Assembly: GCA_023444765.1 (NCBI GenBank)
Contig: JAEXLY010000007.1
Span: 1 to 31,849, forward strand
DNA length: 31,849 bases
Direction: 5' to 3'
DNA from: Pseudomonadota bacterium
Lineage (GTDB): Bacteria > Pseudomonadota > Gammaproteobacteria > Xanthomonadales > Xanthomonadaceae
Positions within the stretch are counted from its first letter, which is position 1. Each line of letters starts with the position of its first letter. A program made the translations under genes and the position numbers. The notes under the pieces are model-generated. The model searched no databases, had not been told where the DNA came from, and worked only from the letters and a program-made list of their open reading frames with translations. Shown piece by piece: positions 8,664 to 16,787 of this stretch.

Positions 8664-9284
8664 TCAGGCCAGCACGTGCACCGCCTCGGCGATGCGACGC
8701 ACGTCCTCCTGCGTGTGGCTCACGTACACCATCGGCAGGCGTACCTCGTCGCGCACCCGCTGCAGCCAGGGGATCAGTTCCTCGCGTCGCGCCTGGTCCA
8801 GCGCCGACAGCGGCTCGTCCAGCAGCAGGATCGCCGGTTGCGACAGCAGGGCCCGGCCGATCGCCACGCGCTGGGCCTCGCCGCCGGAGAGGTTGGCCGG
8901 GCGCCGCCGCAACAGTCGGCCGATGCCGAGCAGTTCCACCACCGCATCGAGTTCGAATGCCGCCGCTTCCCCGCGCACCGCATGGCGTCCGTACAGCAGG
9001 TTGCCGCGCACGTCGCGGTGCGGGAACAGGCGCGCGTCCTGGAACACGTAGCCGATGCGGCGGCGGTGGCTGGGCACGTCGATGCGCGCGGCGCTGTCGA
9101 ACAGCACGCGCCCGTCGATCGCGATGCGGCCCGCGGCCGGCCGCAGCAGCCCGGCGATCGCGTTGAGCACCGAGGTCTTGCCCGCGCCGGACGGGCCGGT
9201 GAGCGCCAGCACGCGCGCGTCCTCGGCGATGCGCACCTGGCGGCGGAAGCTCCCGCGCTGCAGCAGCACGTCGATGTCGAGCAT
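8664..9284 (-). CDS. modC: Molybdate ABC transporter ATP-binding protein ModC, short form
   Basis: ATPase of the molybdate importer, peripheral on the inner face of the cytoplasmic membrane. Visible are Walker A GPSGAGKT (residues 30-37), the Q-loop (YVFQDARLFPH, Q82), the ABC signature LSGGE (132-136), Walker B ILLLDE (152-157), the D-loop SALD and the switch histidine in YVSHTQ (H190). The protein ends at residue 206, directly after the ATPase domain. It therefore lacks the C-terminal TOBE/MOP molybdate-binding domain found in the roughly 350-residue ModC of Escherichia coli. The ATG at 9284 shares one base with the modB stop (TGATG), which is why I prefer it to the upstream in-frame ATG at 9323 inside modB. 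Confidence 0.92.
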   Translation of the reverse strand: MLDIDVLLQRGSFRRQVRIAEDARVLALTGPSGAGKTSVLNAIAGLLRPAAGRIAIDGRVLFDSAARIDVPSHRRRIGYVFQDARLFPHRDVRGNLLYGRHAVRGEAAAFELDAVVELLGIGRLLRRRPANLSGGEAQRVAIGRALLSQPAILLLDEPLSALDQARREELIPWLQRVRDEVRLPMVYVSHTQEDVRRIAEAVHVLA

Positions 9285-9970
9285 CAGTCGTGCTCCTCGC
9301 GCCGCCCGCGACGCACCAGCCACTCCGAGGCCAGCAGCGCGGCCAGCGAGATCGCCACCGCCACCACCGCCAGCCGCCAGATGCCGGCCTCGCCGCCGGG
9401 CACCTGCATCAGCCCGTAGATTTCCGAAGACAGCGTGCGCGTCTGCCCCGGGATGCTGGAGACGAAGGTGATGGTGGCGCCGAACTCGCCCAGCGCCTTG
9501 GCGAAGGCCAGCACCGCACCCGCCACCAGCCCCGGCCAGGCCAGCGGCAGGGTGACGGTGAAGAACACCCGCAGCGGGCTGGCGCCCAGCGTGGACGCCG
9601 CGCGCTCCAGCCGGCGGTCGACCGATTCGATCGACAGCCGGATCGCGCGCACCATCAGCGGAAATCCCATGATCGCGCTGGCCAGCGCCGCGCCGGTCCA
9701 GCGGAACGCGAGGTTGACGCCCAGATGTTCGGACAGCAGCCGGCCCATCACCCCGCCGTGACCGAAGGTCACCAGCAGCGCATAGCCCACCACCACAGGC
9801 GGCAGCACCAGCGGCAGATGCACCAGCGCATCGACCAGCCCCTTGCCGGCGAAGCGCCGCCGTGCCAGCAGCCAGGCCACGGCGATGCCCGCGGGCAGGC
9901 TGGCCAGCGAGGCGGCCAGCGCCACCTTCAGGCTCAGCGCGATGGCGGTGGTTTCTTCCGGCGTGAACAC
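9284..9970 (-). CDS. modB: Molybdate ABC transporter permease ModB
   Basis: A 228-residue inner-membrane permease with about five transmembrane helices. The EAA-type cytoplasmic loop is visible (ERAASTLGASPLRVFFTVTL, about the middle), followed by LPLAWPGLVAGAVLAFAKAL and GEFGATITFVSSIPGQTRTL, which is typical of ModB/CysT-type permeases. I place the start at GTG 9970, seven bases after the modA stop, with GAGG just upstream; this gives the usual ModB length. The open frame continues further upstream, but that part is antisense-free overlap with modA in another frame and is not ModB-like. modB is translationally linked to modC by a one-base overlap. Confidence 0.93.
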   Translation of the reverse strand: MFTPEETTAIALSLKVALAASLASLPAGIAVAWLLARRRFAGKGLVDALVHLPLVLPPVVVGYALLVTFGHGGVMGRLLSEHLGVNLAFRWTGAALASAIMGFPLMVRAIRLSIESVDRRLERAASTLGASPLRVFFTVTLPLAWPGLVAGAVLAFAKALGEFGATITFVSSIPGQTRTLSSEIYGLMQVPGGEAGIWRLAVVAVAISLAALLASEWLVRRGRREEHD

Positions 9971-9977
9971 GCAGGCC

Positions 9978-10814
9978 TCAACGCGTCGCGAAGCCGTGGC
10001 GGCGGAAGATCGCGGCGGCCTCGGGCGAGGAGAGCCAGTCCAGGAACGCCTGTGCCTGCGGATGCGGACTGGCCGCGACCCGGGCCGCGGGGTACACGAT
10101 GGCGGGGTGCGAGTCCGGTGGGAACGTGGCCAGCACCCGCACCCGTGGTTCGGCCTGCGCGTCGCTGGCGTACACCACGCCCAGCGGGGTCTCGCCGCGC
10201 GCCACCAGCAGCAGCGCCGCGCGCACGTTCTCGGCCTCGGCCAGGCGCGGCTGCAGCGCATCCCACATGTCCAGCGATTCGAACGCCGCGCGGGCGTACC
10301 TTCCGGCCGGGACGCTGGCGGTGAGCGCCAGCGCCAGGCGCCCGTCCCGGCCCAGCAGCGGCACCAGGTCGGTGCCCGCCGCCAGCGCGAGCGTCGGCGT
10401 ATCGCTGGCAGCCGGCGCGACCAGCACCAGGGCGTTGCCCAGCAGGTCGATGCGCGTGGCCGGATCGACCAGCGCCCGATCGGCCAGCCAGTCCATCCAG
10501 TCGCCATCGGCCGCCACGACCACATCGGCCGGCGCGCGCTGTTCGATCTGCCGCGCGAGCGCCGGCGTGCCGGCATAGGTGACCTGGACCGGCTGGCCGG
10601 TCGCCGCCTCATGGGCCACCGCCGCCTCGTCCATCGACTCCTTCAGGCTGGCGGCGGCGAACACCTGCAGGGGTCGCACGGCAGGCGGTTCGGCTCCGGT
10701 CGCTGGTCCAGGCGTCTCAGGGGGGCCGCAGGCGACAAGCAACGCCAGCGCGAAAGCGGCCAGCAGCCTGGCGAACGATGGGCGGGCAGGGGGGAGGGGC
10801 GGCACCCGGGTCAT
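9978..10814 (-). CDS. modA: Molybdate ABC transporter substrate-binding lipoprotein ModA
   Basis: A 278-residue periplasmic molybdate/tungstate-binding protein. The N-terminus has a signal segment (RLLAAFALALLVAC) ending in a lipobox with cysteine 29, so it is probably membrane-anchored by lipid, unlike the free ModA of E. coli. The mature part begins with VFAAASLKESMDEAAVAHEA, the classical ModA opening with the oxyanion-binding AASL segment. QIEQRAPADVVVAADGDWMDWL and GNALVLVAP follow, and the later segments GETPLGVVYASDA and FLDWLSSPEAAAIFRRHGF are also typical. It is the first gene of modABC. ATG 10814 is the only start that keeps the signal peptide intact. Confidence 0.93.
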   Translation of the reverse strand: MTRVPPLPPARPSFARLLAAFALALLVACGPPETPGPATGAEPPAVRPLQVFAAASLKESMDEAAVAHEAATGQPVQVTYAGTPALARQIEQRAPADVVVAADGDWMDWLADRALVDPATRIDLLGNALVLVAPAASDTPTLALAAGTDLVPLLGRDGRLALALTASVPAGRYARAAFESLDMWDALQPRLAEAENVRAALLLVARGETPLGVVYASDAQAEPRVRVLATFPPDSHPAIVYPAARVAASPHPQAQAFLDWLSSPEAAAIFRRHGFATR

Positions 10815-10834
10815 CCGGCTGGGAGCGGACAGTC

Positions 10835-10840
10835 ACTATA
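10835..10840 (-). promoter_or_regulatory. Possible -10 box of modABC
   Basis: On the minus strand TATAGT lies 21-26 bases before the modA ATG in an otherwise very GC-rich 62-base gap. No recognisable -35 or ModE palindrome accompanies it. The only neighbour upstream is the virD4 remnant, so the modA promoter must lie here or within that remnant. Confidence 0.35.
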
Positions 10841-10876
10841 GCGGCCGCCGCGGGCGGGACTCCCGCACCACCGCAG

Positions 10877-11639
10877 TCAGGCCACGGCACCGGCGGGCCC
10901 GCTGCCATGCGCCGGGACGTGGTCCTGAAGCGCGTGCGGGTCATCGAGACGAAGCGCGGGGATCGCGACGCTCGGCAGGAGCCGCCGGGTGAAGTACCGA
11001 TCGCGGTAGTAGCGGATCTTGCGGCACAACACCGGATGGGCGAGACCTTCGTAGAGCAGGATCTGCTTCTCCGTTCCCATCGCCTTGAGTTCCTGCGGCA
11101 GCATCAGCGCGCGGCGCTCCAGGACTTCGTTGTCGGAAACGCCGCGCCCCTGGCCGTGCGAGCGGGTGCGCGAGCGCCGTCTTACCGTGGTGTAGCCGAG
11201 CATGTCCGAATAGTCATTGGCGTCCTGCTGTTCGCGTGGTGAGAACACGATCTGCAGGGCATGGTTGGTGAGGATCGTGCGCGAAACCTCCCGGCCGTAC
11301 ACCGCGTCCAGTTGCGCCATGGACTGGACGATCGGCAGCAGCCGGAGGTTGTAGCCGGCCATGTAGGCCACTGCCCGGCCGATGATGTCCACCTTGCCGA
11401 TCGCGGTGAACTCGTCCATGAGCAGCAGGCACTGGTGGCGCAGCGACGGGTCGTTCGCGGGCAGGACGCGGGTGTTGGCGTTGATCAGCTGGCTGAAGAA
11501 CAGGTTCACGATCAGCCGGCTTTCGGCGAGCTTGCCGGGCTGGATGCCGAAATAGATGGTCATGCGCCGGCGACGCACGTCGTCGAGCCGGAAGTCGTCG
11601 CCGCTGGTGGCGGCGTCCAGCAGGGGGTTGAGCCGGACC
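10877..11639 (-). pseudogene. virD4: Truncated virD4 (T4SS coupling protein), C-terminal part only
   Basis: The minus-strand frame encodes the C-terminal half of a VirD4/TraG coupling ATPase. It begins near NPLLDAATSGDDF, then MTIYFGIQPGKLAESRLIVNLFFSQLI, Walker B LLLMDEFTAIG, YMAGYNLRLLPIVQSMAQL, ILTNHALQIVFSPREQ and DANDYSDMLGYTT, and ends normally after PVLCRKIRYYRDRYF. The N-terminal membrane anchor and Walker A are missing. The frame stays open to 12205, but beyond about 11630 it is antisense to virB5/virB6 sequence and has no VirD4 likeness. The gene is therefore cut at about 11630-11645, where a plus-strand fragment begins. VirD4 normally feeds substrates to the channel; this remnant cannot bind ATP. 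The breakpoint position is approximate. Confidence 0.85.
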
Positions 11640-11644
11640 GGGAG

Positions 11645-11950
11645 ATGGACGAGATCCGCCGCCAGGCCGAGGACGTCCCCGAGGACCAGCCGGGTGCGCT
11701 CGATCGCGTGGGCAACAACATCGCGCAGCTGGAGGCGCGCCTGGCCACCGACGTGCAGAACGCCAGCACCCTCCTGGGCGCATACGACGCGGCCCTGCAG
11801 ACCTTGCATACCGAGCAGGTATGGCTGGCCCAGGCCGCCTTCCGTGACGATGCCGCGCGCAAGGGCGGGATCCCGGGTTTGCTGGACAGCGCCGTGCAGT
11901 ACGGGACGCTCAAGGCGGCGCTGGGCGTGGCGCGCCGTCGCGAGCGCTGA
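11645..11950 (+). pseudogene. VirB5-like T4SS protein, C-terminal fragment
   Basis: About 100 residues in a plus-strand frame, starting around MDEIRRQAEDV and ending with TGA at 11948-11950. The fragment is a long helical stretch (NNIAQLEARLATDVQNASTL, then LQTLHTEQVWLAQAAF) with an RRER tail, consistent with the C-terminal helices of VirB5/TraC-type pilus-tip proteins. Assignment leans on position: virB5 directly precedes virB6 in VirB-type loci. A TrbJ-like protein is the alternative. The N-terminus and signal peptide are missing because the sequence runs directly into the reversed virD4 remnant. No ribosome binding site is evident at 11645, so it is probably not expressed as a working protein. 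Confidence 0.5.
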
Positions 11951-12002
11951 CCCGGGACGTGGCCCGTACCGCCGCGGAAGGAAGGAACGGAAGGCGAAAC
12001 AG

Positions 12003-12992
12003 ATGGACATTGCAGGCCCGGCACTGGCGAGCGTGATCTTCGACTGGCTTCCTGCCCAGGCAGGACTGCCGAACATGGTCTTCTTCAGTGAGATCAACGA
12101 TTTCCTTGATGACGAACTGATCGGCGAGTACCTGCCCAACCTCGGTGCCCGCGTGCTGCGCGTGCTCGGTGGGCTGGGCGTGACCTTGCTGACCCTCTGG
12201 ATCATGCTGCAGGGCTACCGGGTGGTCACGGGGCAGTCGCGCGAGTCGATGATGGCGCTTGTTGTCAGCTCGCTCCGGGCGACCTTCATCGTGGGGATCG
12301 CGCTGGGTGTCGCGGTTTCCTGGGGGTCGATCTACCAGACGCTGACCGACGGGCTCAGTCGCACCATCAACGAGACCATGACCGGTGAAGAGGACGCCGG
12401 AGGCGCGTACGACGACATCGACCGGACGTTGGCGATCATGCAGGTCGCGCTCGAGGCGATCGATGCGGTGGACGTACGCGACAATGTGGTCACCCAGTCG
12501 CAGAAGGAACGCGCGCTGCTCCTGACCGGCGTGGGCCTGGGCGCGCCTGCCATGACCGCGGCCACCGCACTGCTGCTGAACAAGATCGCGATCGGGCTGG
12601 TGGTGGCGCTTGGGCCCCTCTTCATCCTGTGCCTGCTGTTCGAACAGACCAGATCGCTGTTCCAGCGTTGGCTGTTCTATGGAATCGGCACCTTGTTCTC
12701 GATGGCGCTGCTGAGCGTGATGGTGACGCTGGCGCTGGACATGGTGATCGCGGTCGGCATGGCGTTCTGGGTGACGTCGTTCTTCGGGATCGGCAGCGAA
12801 AGCGTGACAGCGATGGCGATGCAGCAGGGTGGCCTGGGGCTGATCCTGACCGCGCTGATCGTCAGCGCGCCGCCCATGGCGGCCATGCTGTTCCAGGGCA
12901 CGCTGGGCCAGTTCAACCCCTACAGCGCCTTCAACCAGCCGCAGTACGGCGCTCCGGGGCAGCCCGGTGGTACGACCGGGGGCGCCCGCTGA
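12003..12992 (+). CDS. virB6: VirB6-type T4SS inner-membrane channel protein
   Basis: A 329-residue polytopic membrane protein. Hydrophobic segments are visible around VLRVLGGLGVTLLTLWIMLQ, LRATFIVGIALGVAVSW, AMTAATALLLNKIAIGLVVA with LGPLFILCLLFEQTRSLFQR, FSMALLSVMVTLALDMVIAV and LGLILTALIVSAPPMAAML. This order, with the LGPLFI...F..W central motif, is typical of the TrbL/VirB6 family, which forms part of the T4SS inner-membrane platform. The tail is Q/G/P-rich (FNPYSAFNQPQYGAPGQ). ATG 12003 is preceded by GGAAGG. It looks full length with no frameshift, although its upstream neighbours are fragments. With only virB6 present in the window it cannot form a channel alone. Confidence 0.85.
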   Translation: MDIAGPALASVIFDWLPAQAGLPNMVFFSEINDFLDDELIGEYLPNLGARVLRVLGGLGVTLLTLWIMLQGYRVVTGQSRESMMALVVSSLRATFIVGIALGVAVSWGSIYQTLTDGLSRTINETMTGEEDAGGAYDDIDRTLAIMQVALEAIDAVDVRDNVVTQSQKERALLLTGVGLGAPAMTAATALLLNKIAIGLVVALGPLFILCLLFEQTRSLFQRWLFYGIGTLFSMALLSVMVTLALDMVIAVGMAFWVTSFFGIGSESVTAMAMQQGGLGLILTALIVSAPPMAAMLFQGTLGQFNPYSAFNQPQYGAPGQPGGTTGGAR

Positions 12993-13096
12993 CGGCCCAC
13001 AACGACACACCCCCACTGGTGGTCGCAAAGAACAGCGCGGACGGTCCGGTCCAACCGTCCGTGCTTCCATCGACGGACCAATCAAGGAGCGTTTCA

Positions 13097-13420
13097 ATGA
13101 ACGGAATCATGTCATCCCTGTGCATCCTCGTTGCGTCGGCCAGCCTGGCCGGATGCGCCTCCCTGGCCTCGAGTACCAATTCGCTGACCGACGAGCGCAT
13201 CCGCTCGGAGTCCGCTGGCGCACTCGGGTACGAGCCATCGGAGCTGACACTGGTGAGCCGGCGCACGGAGGGCGTCAACACCTACGCCAGTCTCAGGAGC
13301 GCCGACGGCAAGGAGTTCACCTGCATCATCAACGGCGGAAATCTGCTCAGCTTCGGCATGACCAACGCGCCCTCCTGCGGCAGGAAAGGTGAGGCGATCG
13401 GCACCCATCCCCTTCGATAG
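13097..13420 (+). CDS. Small lipoprotein associated with the T4SS remnant
   Basis: A 107-residue protein with a signal peptide and lipobox LAGC (residues 17-20, lipidated cysteine 20). The mature domain has the pattern SLTDERIRSESAGALGYEPS, then LVSRRTEGVNTYASL, then EFTCIINGGNLLSFGM and NAPSC, with two further cysteines that could form a disulfide. From memory, similar small lipoproteins sit next to virB6 in conjugative and Xanthomonas-type T4SS loci, but I know no function for them. ATG 13097 has AAGGAG upstream (13084-13089). It lies 104 bases after virB6 on the same strand. A lipoprotein immunity factor for a T4SS toxin is a possible alternative. Confidence 0.75.
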   Translation: MNGIMSSLCILVASASLAGCASLASSTNSLTDERIRSESAGALGYEPSELTLVSRRTEGVNTYASLRSADGKEFTCIINGGNLLSFGMTNAPSCGRKGEAIGTHPLR

Positions 13421-13603
13421 CCGGTCGCGCTGCCGGCGCCTTGCCCGCGAACGCGCGCCCCGGGGAGGCCCGGCGCGCCGGGGGGCGATTGCGGCCGGGT
13501 GGGCGACGTCGCCAGCCCTTCCCGGCCCTCCCCACCGCGCGTCGCGCGCGCCCCCCGGGAGGGCTTTGCTACCCTTGCCCCCTGCGCATCGCCCTGCCGT
13601 TCC

Positions 13604-14602
13604 GTGCCCGCCGCCAGACCGCTCACGTCCGCCAAGTCAGGCCCGACTGCCCGCGCCATCCACGTGATGGCCGGGGTGATCACCGATGCCCGCGGGCGGG
13701 TGCTGCTCGCCCGGCGCGGTGCGGGGCGCGAGCTGGCCGGTCTGTGGGAGTTCCCGGGCGGCAAGGTCGAGCCGGGCGAGTCGCCTGAGGCGGCGCTGGC
13801 GCGCGAGCTGGCGGAGGAGCTCGGCATCGAGGTCGAGGTGGGGGCGCCACTCATGGTCGTGCCGCACCAGGGGCCGAGTCGCCTGCTGCGCCTGGACGTG
13901 CGGCATATCCGGGCCTGGCGCGGGAAGCCCAAGGGTTGCGAAGGGCAGGGGCTGGCCTGGGTGCAGCCGGACAAGCTGACCCGCTACGACATGCCCGCGC
14001 CGGACCGGCCGGTGGTCGCCGCGCTGCTGGAGCCGGACCATTGCCTGGTCACGCCGGTTCCGGGAGACGACGACGCGGCCTGGCTGTCGATGCTGCAGTC
14101 GGCCCTGGACCGCGGCGTCCGCCGGGTCCAGCTGCGGGTGCCGGGCATTCCCGCCGATCGCCGGGAGCGCCTGCTGGCCGAGGTGGCCGGGCGCTGCCGC
14201 GCGGCGTGTGCCGGGCTTCTGGTGAACGGGGACATCGGGATGGCGCTCGAACACGGCACCGGCCTGCATCTGCCCGCCGCCATGCTGCGTGCCCAGCGAG
14301 GGCGGCCGGTGCCGGCGGACAGGCTGTTGTCGGCCTCCTGCCACGATGCGGAGGAACTGGAGCTGGCCCAGGCACTGGGCTGCGATTTCGCCATCGTCGG
14401 GCCGGTCCGGGCGACGCCCAGCCATCCCGGCCAGCCGGGCATCGGCTGGGACCGGTTCGAAGCGCTGCGCGAACAGGTTTCGCTGCCGCTGTACGCGATT
14501 GGCGGGCTGACCCCGGACGACCTGGCCACCGCACGCAGCCACGGCGCGCAGGGTATCGCGGCGATCCGCGGGTTGTGGTCGTCCGCTGTGTCGGCAGGCT
14601 GA
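13604..14602 (+). CDS. mutT: Nudix hydrolase (MutT-like) fused to a thiamine-phosphate-synthase-like domain
   Basis: A two-domain cytosolic protein of about 332 residues. The N-terminal half is a MutT-type Nudix domain whose box GGKVEPGESPEAAL...RELAEELGI fits GX5EX7REUXEEXGU perfectly; such enzymes hydrolyse 8-oxo-dGTP and related oxidised nucleotides. The C-terminal half looks like ThiE/TenI: LLVNGDIGMALEHGTGLHLP, ASCHDAEELELAQALGCDFA, IVGPVRATPSHPG and LPLYAIGGLTPDDLATARSHGAQGIAAIRGLW. The fusion is usual in pseudomonads and xanthomonads; the second domain's activity is uncertain. The start is not clear: ATG 13499, GTG 13604 and ATG 13667 are in frame. I chose 13604 because the domain begins near 13655 and the stretch before 13604 is low-complexity. 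Confidence 0.87.
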   Translation: MPAARPLTSAKSGPTARAIHVMAGVITDARGRVLLARRGAGRELAGLWEFPGGKVEPGESPEAALARELAEELGIEVEVGAPLMVVPHQGPSRLLRLDVRHIRAWRGKPKGCEGQGLAWVQPDKLTRYDMPAPDRPVVAALLEPDHCLVTPVPGDDDAAWLSMLQSALDRGVRRVQLRVPGIPADRRERLLAEVAGRCRAACAGLLVNGDIGMALEHGTGLHLPAAMLRAQRGRPVPADRLLSASCHDAEELELAQALGCDFAIVGPVRATPSHPGQPGIGWDRFEALREQVSLPLYAIGGLTPDDLATARSHGAQGIAAIRGLWSSAVSAG

Positions 14603-14970
14603 GGTTGTCGATACGCGGGGCCGGCGCCGCGGCCCGGCTCGGCCACTGGCTGGACAGCCCCGCCCGCGTAGCGCGGAGGTGCGGGAACTCCTCCCGTGCC
14701 GTGTCCGACAACGGCCACGCCAGCAGTCTGGCTGGCGTCTGTCGGGGTGCGGGCGGCCCATGTCGCAGGCGGAGATGTTGCCCGCGCCGCGATGGCAGGA
14801 GTCGGCGCCCGGCATGCGCACCCCGTGGCGGACCCTGCCGCGCCGGGGCGTCGGCGCCGGCTTCCGCTGGCGCTGGGCGATGCGCGCGCTTCGAGACCCG
14901 GGGCTGCGATGCGCCCCGCGCCGACCTTCTCCAGCCCTGAAGGGGACGATGATGTGGCCCCGGGACGCGC
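14603..14970. other. Gene-free 368-base gap between convergent Nudix and coaE genes
   Basis: No frame here has a credible start plus protein character; the open frames are GC-driven. In related genomes I expect zapD/yacG near coaE and mutT, but I find no zinc-ribbon or other trace of them. The only clear structure is the hairpin at 14705-14745, described separately. Confidence 0.6.
14705..14745. repeat. Two-tier inverted repeat in the convergent gap
   Basis: The inner arms ACGCCAGC (14717-14724) and GCTGGCGT (14731-14738) are perfectly complementary around a six-base loop. The outer arms CCGACA (14705-14710) and TGTCGG (14740-14745) are also perfect, with a 6/1 asymmetric internal loop. It lies about 100 bases past the Nudix stop and 225 bases past the coaE stop. 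There is no T-tract on either strand. It could be a bidirectional terminator or a dispersed palindrome. Confidence 0.55.
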
Positions 14971-15615
14971 TCAGGCCCCGGATTCGGCAGCCAGCTGGCG
15001 GTAGCGCGCGTCCAGCGCGGCGACGTGGGCGGGCAGGGCGTCGATCGGGCCGTCGTTGACGATCACGTCATCGGCGATCGCCAGCCGCTGCCGGCGCGTG
15101 GCCTGCGCGGCGATCATGCGGTCGGCGAGGGCATCGTCGATGCCGTCGCGCGCCAGCAGTCGGGCGCGCTGCACCCCGACCGGTACGTCGATGACCAGGA
15201 CCCGCTGCAGCCAGGGATAGGCGGCGCGACCACCTTCGCCGCCCGCGGTGGCCGGCAGGGCTTCGGCCAGCAGCGGAATGGCCGCGATCGCGTAGGGGCC
15301 GGGGGCGCTGTCGCACTGCGCGCGCAGCAACGCCCGCACGCGCGGATGCACGATCGTCTCGAGCCTGTGCCGTGCCGTGGCGTCGGCGAACACGCGCCGA
15401 CGCATCGCGGGCCGGTCCAGAGATCCATCGGCGGCCAGGACGTCCGGCCCGAATGCCGCGACCACCTCGGCCAGGCCCTCGCTGCCCACGGCCACGGCAT
15501 CGCGTGCGGCGACATCCGCATCGGCCACGGTGACGCCCAGGCGCTCGAACAGCCGCGTCACTTCGCTCTTTCCGGACGCGACGCCGCCCGTGAGTCCGAC
15601 GATGTAGTTGGCCAT
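14971..15615 (-). CDS. coaE: Dephospho-CoA kinase
   Basis: A 214-residue cytosolic P-loop kinase that phosphorylates the 3'-hydroxyl of dephospho-CoA, the last step of coenzyme A synthesis. It begins MANYIVGLTGGVASGKSEVT with Walker A GLTGGVASGKS (residues 7-17), followed by FERLGVTVADADVAARDAV, the DAD segment expected for substrate binding. LETIVHPRVRALL, IPLLAEA and VLVIDVPVGVQRARLLARDG are all CoaE hallmarks. Length is normal. ATG 15615 is the natural start. It is downstream of pilD on the same strand with a 196-base gap; pilD-coaE adjacency is conserved in many gammaproteobacteria, though function is unrelated. Confidence 0.95.
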   Translation of the reverse strand: MANYIVGLTGGVASGKSEVTRLFERLGVTVADADVAARDAVAVGSEGLAEVVAAFGPDVLAADGSLDRPAMRRRVFADATARHRLETIVHPRVRALLRAQCDSAPGPYAIAAIPLLAEALPATAGGEGGRAAYPWLQRVLVIDVPVGVQRARLLARDGIDDALADRMIAAQATRRQRLAIADDVIVNDGPIDALPAHVAALDARYRQLAAESGA

Positions 15616-15811
15616 GGGCGGATTGTGCCGGGGTTGCGGAGAAAGTGCCCTGCTGCGTCCGCGAGGGAAAACGCAGGGCCGGCCCGGCCTGTGCGCCGTC
15701 CGGTGCAGACGACGGCGCCGCACGGCCACGCGTCGCCGGTCGCGCGTCTTCCCGCAGACCGCTCGGGCGAACCCTGCCTGGCGGTGCTGCGCGGGCGGGG
15801 GTCTGTGGAAG

Positions 15812-16672
15812 CTAGAAGCCCGCGTAACCCCGATAGGCACCGATCAACTGGTCGCCCCACATGAAGACGATCCAGCCGGCCACGGCCAGGTAGGGTCCGA
15901 ACGGAATCGGCGTCGCCCGGTCGCGACCCTTCGCCGCCAGCCAGATCGAGCCGACCACGGCGCCCACCAGCGACGAGAGCAGGATGATCGGCAGCACCCC
16001 GGCCAGGCCCACCCAGGCCCCGAGCGCGGCCAGCAGCTTGAAGTCGCCATGGCCCATGCCTTCCTTGCCGGTGATCTGCTTGAACACCCACCACACCGAC
16101 CACAGGCTCGCGTAGCCTGCAATGGCGCCCAGCAGGGCCGGTTTGGCGGGCATGTAGAGGTTGTCGAGCGAGGCCACCAGGCCCAGCCACATCAACGGCA
16201 GCGTAAGCGAGTCGGGCAACAACTGCGTGCGCAGGTCGATGCCGGACAGCGCCACCAGGAAGCAGGTGAGCAGGCAGGCGCCGAAGCCCTGCCAGCCGAA
16301 TCCGAACTGCCACACGCAGGCCACGCACAGCAGCGCGGTGACCAGCTCCACCAGCGGGTACTGCACCGAGATCGGCGCCTTGCAGCTGCGACAGCGCCCG
16401 CGCAGCGCCAGCCAGCTGAATACCGGGATGTTCTCGTACCACGAGAGCTGGTGGCCGCAGTGCGGGCAGTGCGAGCGCTCGACCACGATGCCCGGTGGGG
16501 GCGGGTCATAGAGTTCCGGCTCGCCCAGTGCCTCGCGCGCGTCGCGCTTCCACTCCCACTCCATGCGCCGCGGCAGGCGCAGGATCACCACGTTGAGGAA
16601 GCTGCCCACGAGGAGACCGAGCCCGGCCACGAGCGGGTAGCCGAGCGCGGGATTCTGGTCCAGGAATGCCAT
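15812..16672 (-). CDS. pilD: Prepilin peptidase / N-methyltransferase PilD
   Basis: A 286-residue inner-membrane aspartic protease that cleaves type IV prepilins after the glycine before phenylalanine and methylates the new N-terminus. It also serves type II secretion pseudopilins in relatives. The cytoplasmic loop has a complete zinc-binding cysteine tetrad (C69, C72, C94, C97 in CPHC and CRSC). The two catalytic aspartates are visible: D146 in GIDLRTQLLPD and D210 in GMGHGDFKLL. About eight hydrophobic segments follow the family pattern. Its substrates in this window are the two pilins at 25738-26528. It ends the pilB-pilC-pilD series, with 115 bases between pilC and pilD. Confidence 0.96.
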   Translation of the reverse strand: MAFLDQNPALGYPLVAGLGLLVGSFLNVVILRLPRRMEWEWKRDAREALGEPELYDPPPPGIVVERSHCPHCGHQLSWYENIPVFSWLALRGRCRSCKAPISVQYPLVELVTALLCVACVWQFGFGWQGFGACLLTCFLVALSGIDLRTQLLPDSLTLPLMWLGLVASLDNLYMPAKPALLGAIAGYASLWSVWWVFKQITGKEGMGHGDFKLLAALGAWVGLAGVLPIILLSSLVGAVVGSIWLAAKGRDRATPIPFGPYLAVAGWIVFMWGDQLIGAYRGYAGF

Positions 16673-16787
16673 TCAGTCTGCCTGCAGGGGGAATCGTCGC
16701 GGGCTCTGGGCCCGGCCGTGGGCATGGTGCCAGACTCACCTGCCCCGTGCCGCGCACTGCAGGCGCGGCGGGACGGATGCGCGTGGC

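Noticed and set aside
11640..12205. Extension of the virD4 frame upstream of the breakpoint
   Set aside because: Antisense to virB5/virB6 sequence and without VirD4 motifs (no anchor, no Walker A).
14696..15004. Open frame of 102 codons in the Nudix-coaE gap
   Set aside because: A/R/P-rich product without features, no ribosome site, overlaps the end of coaE.
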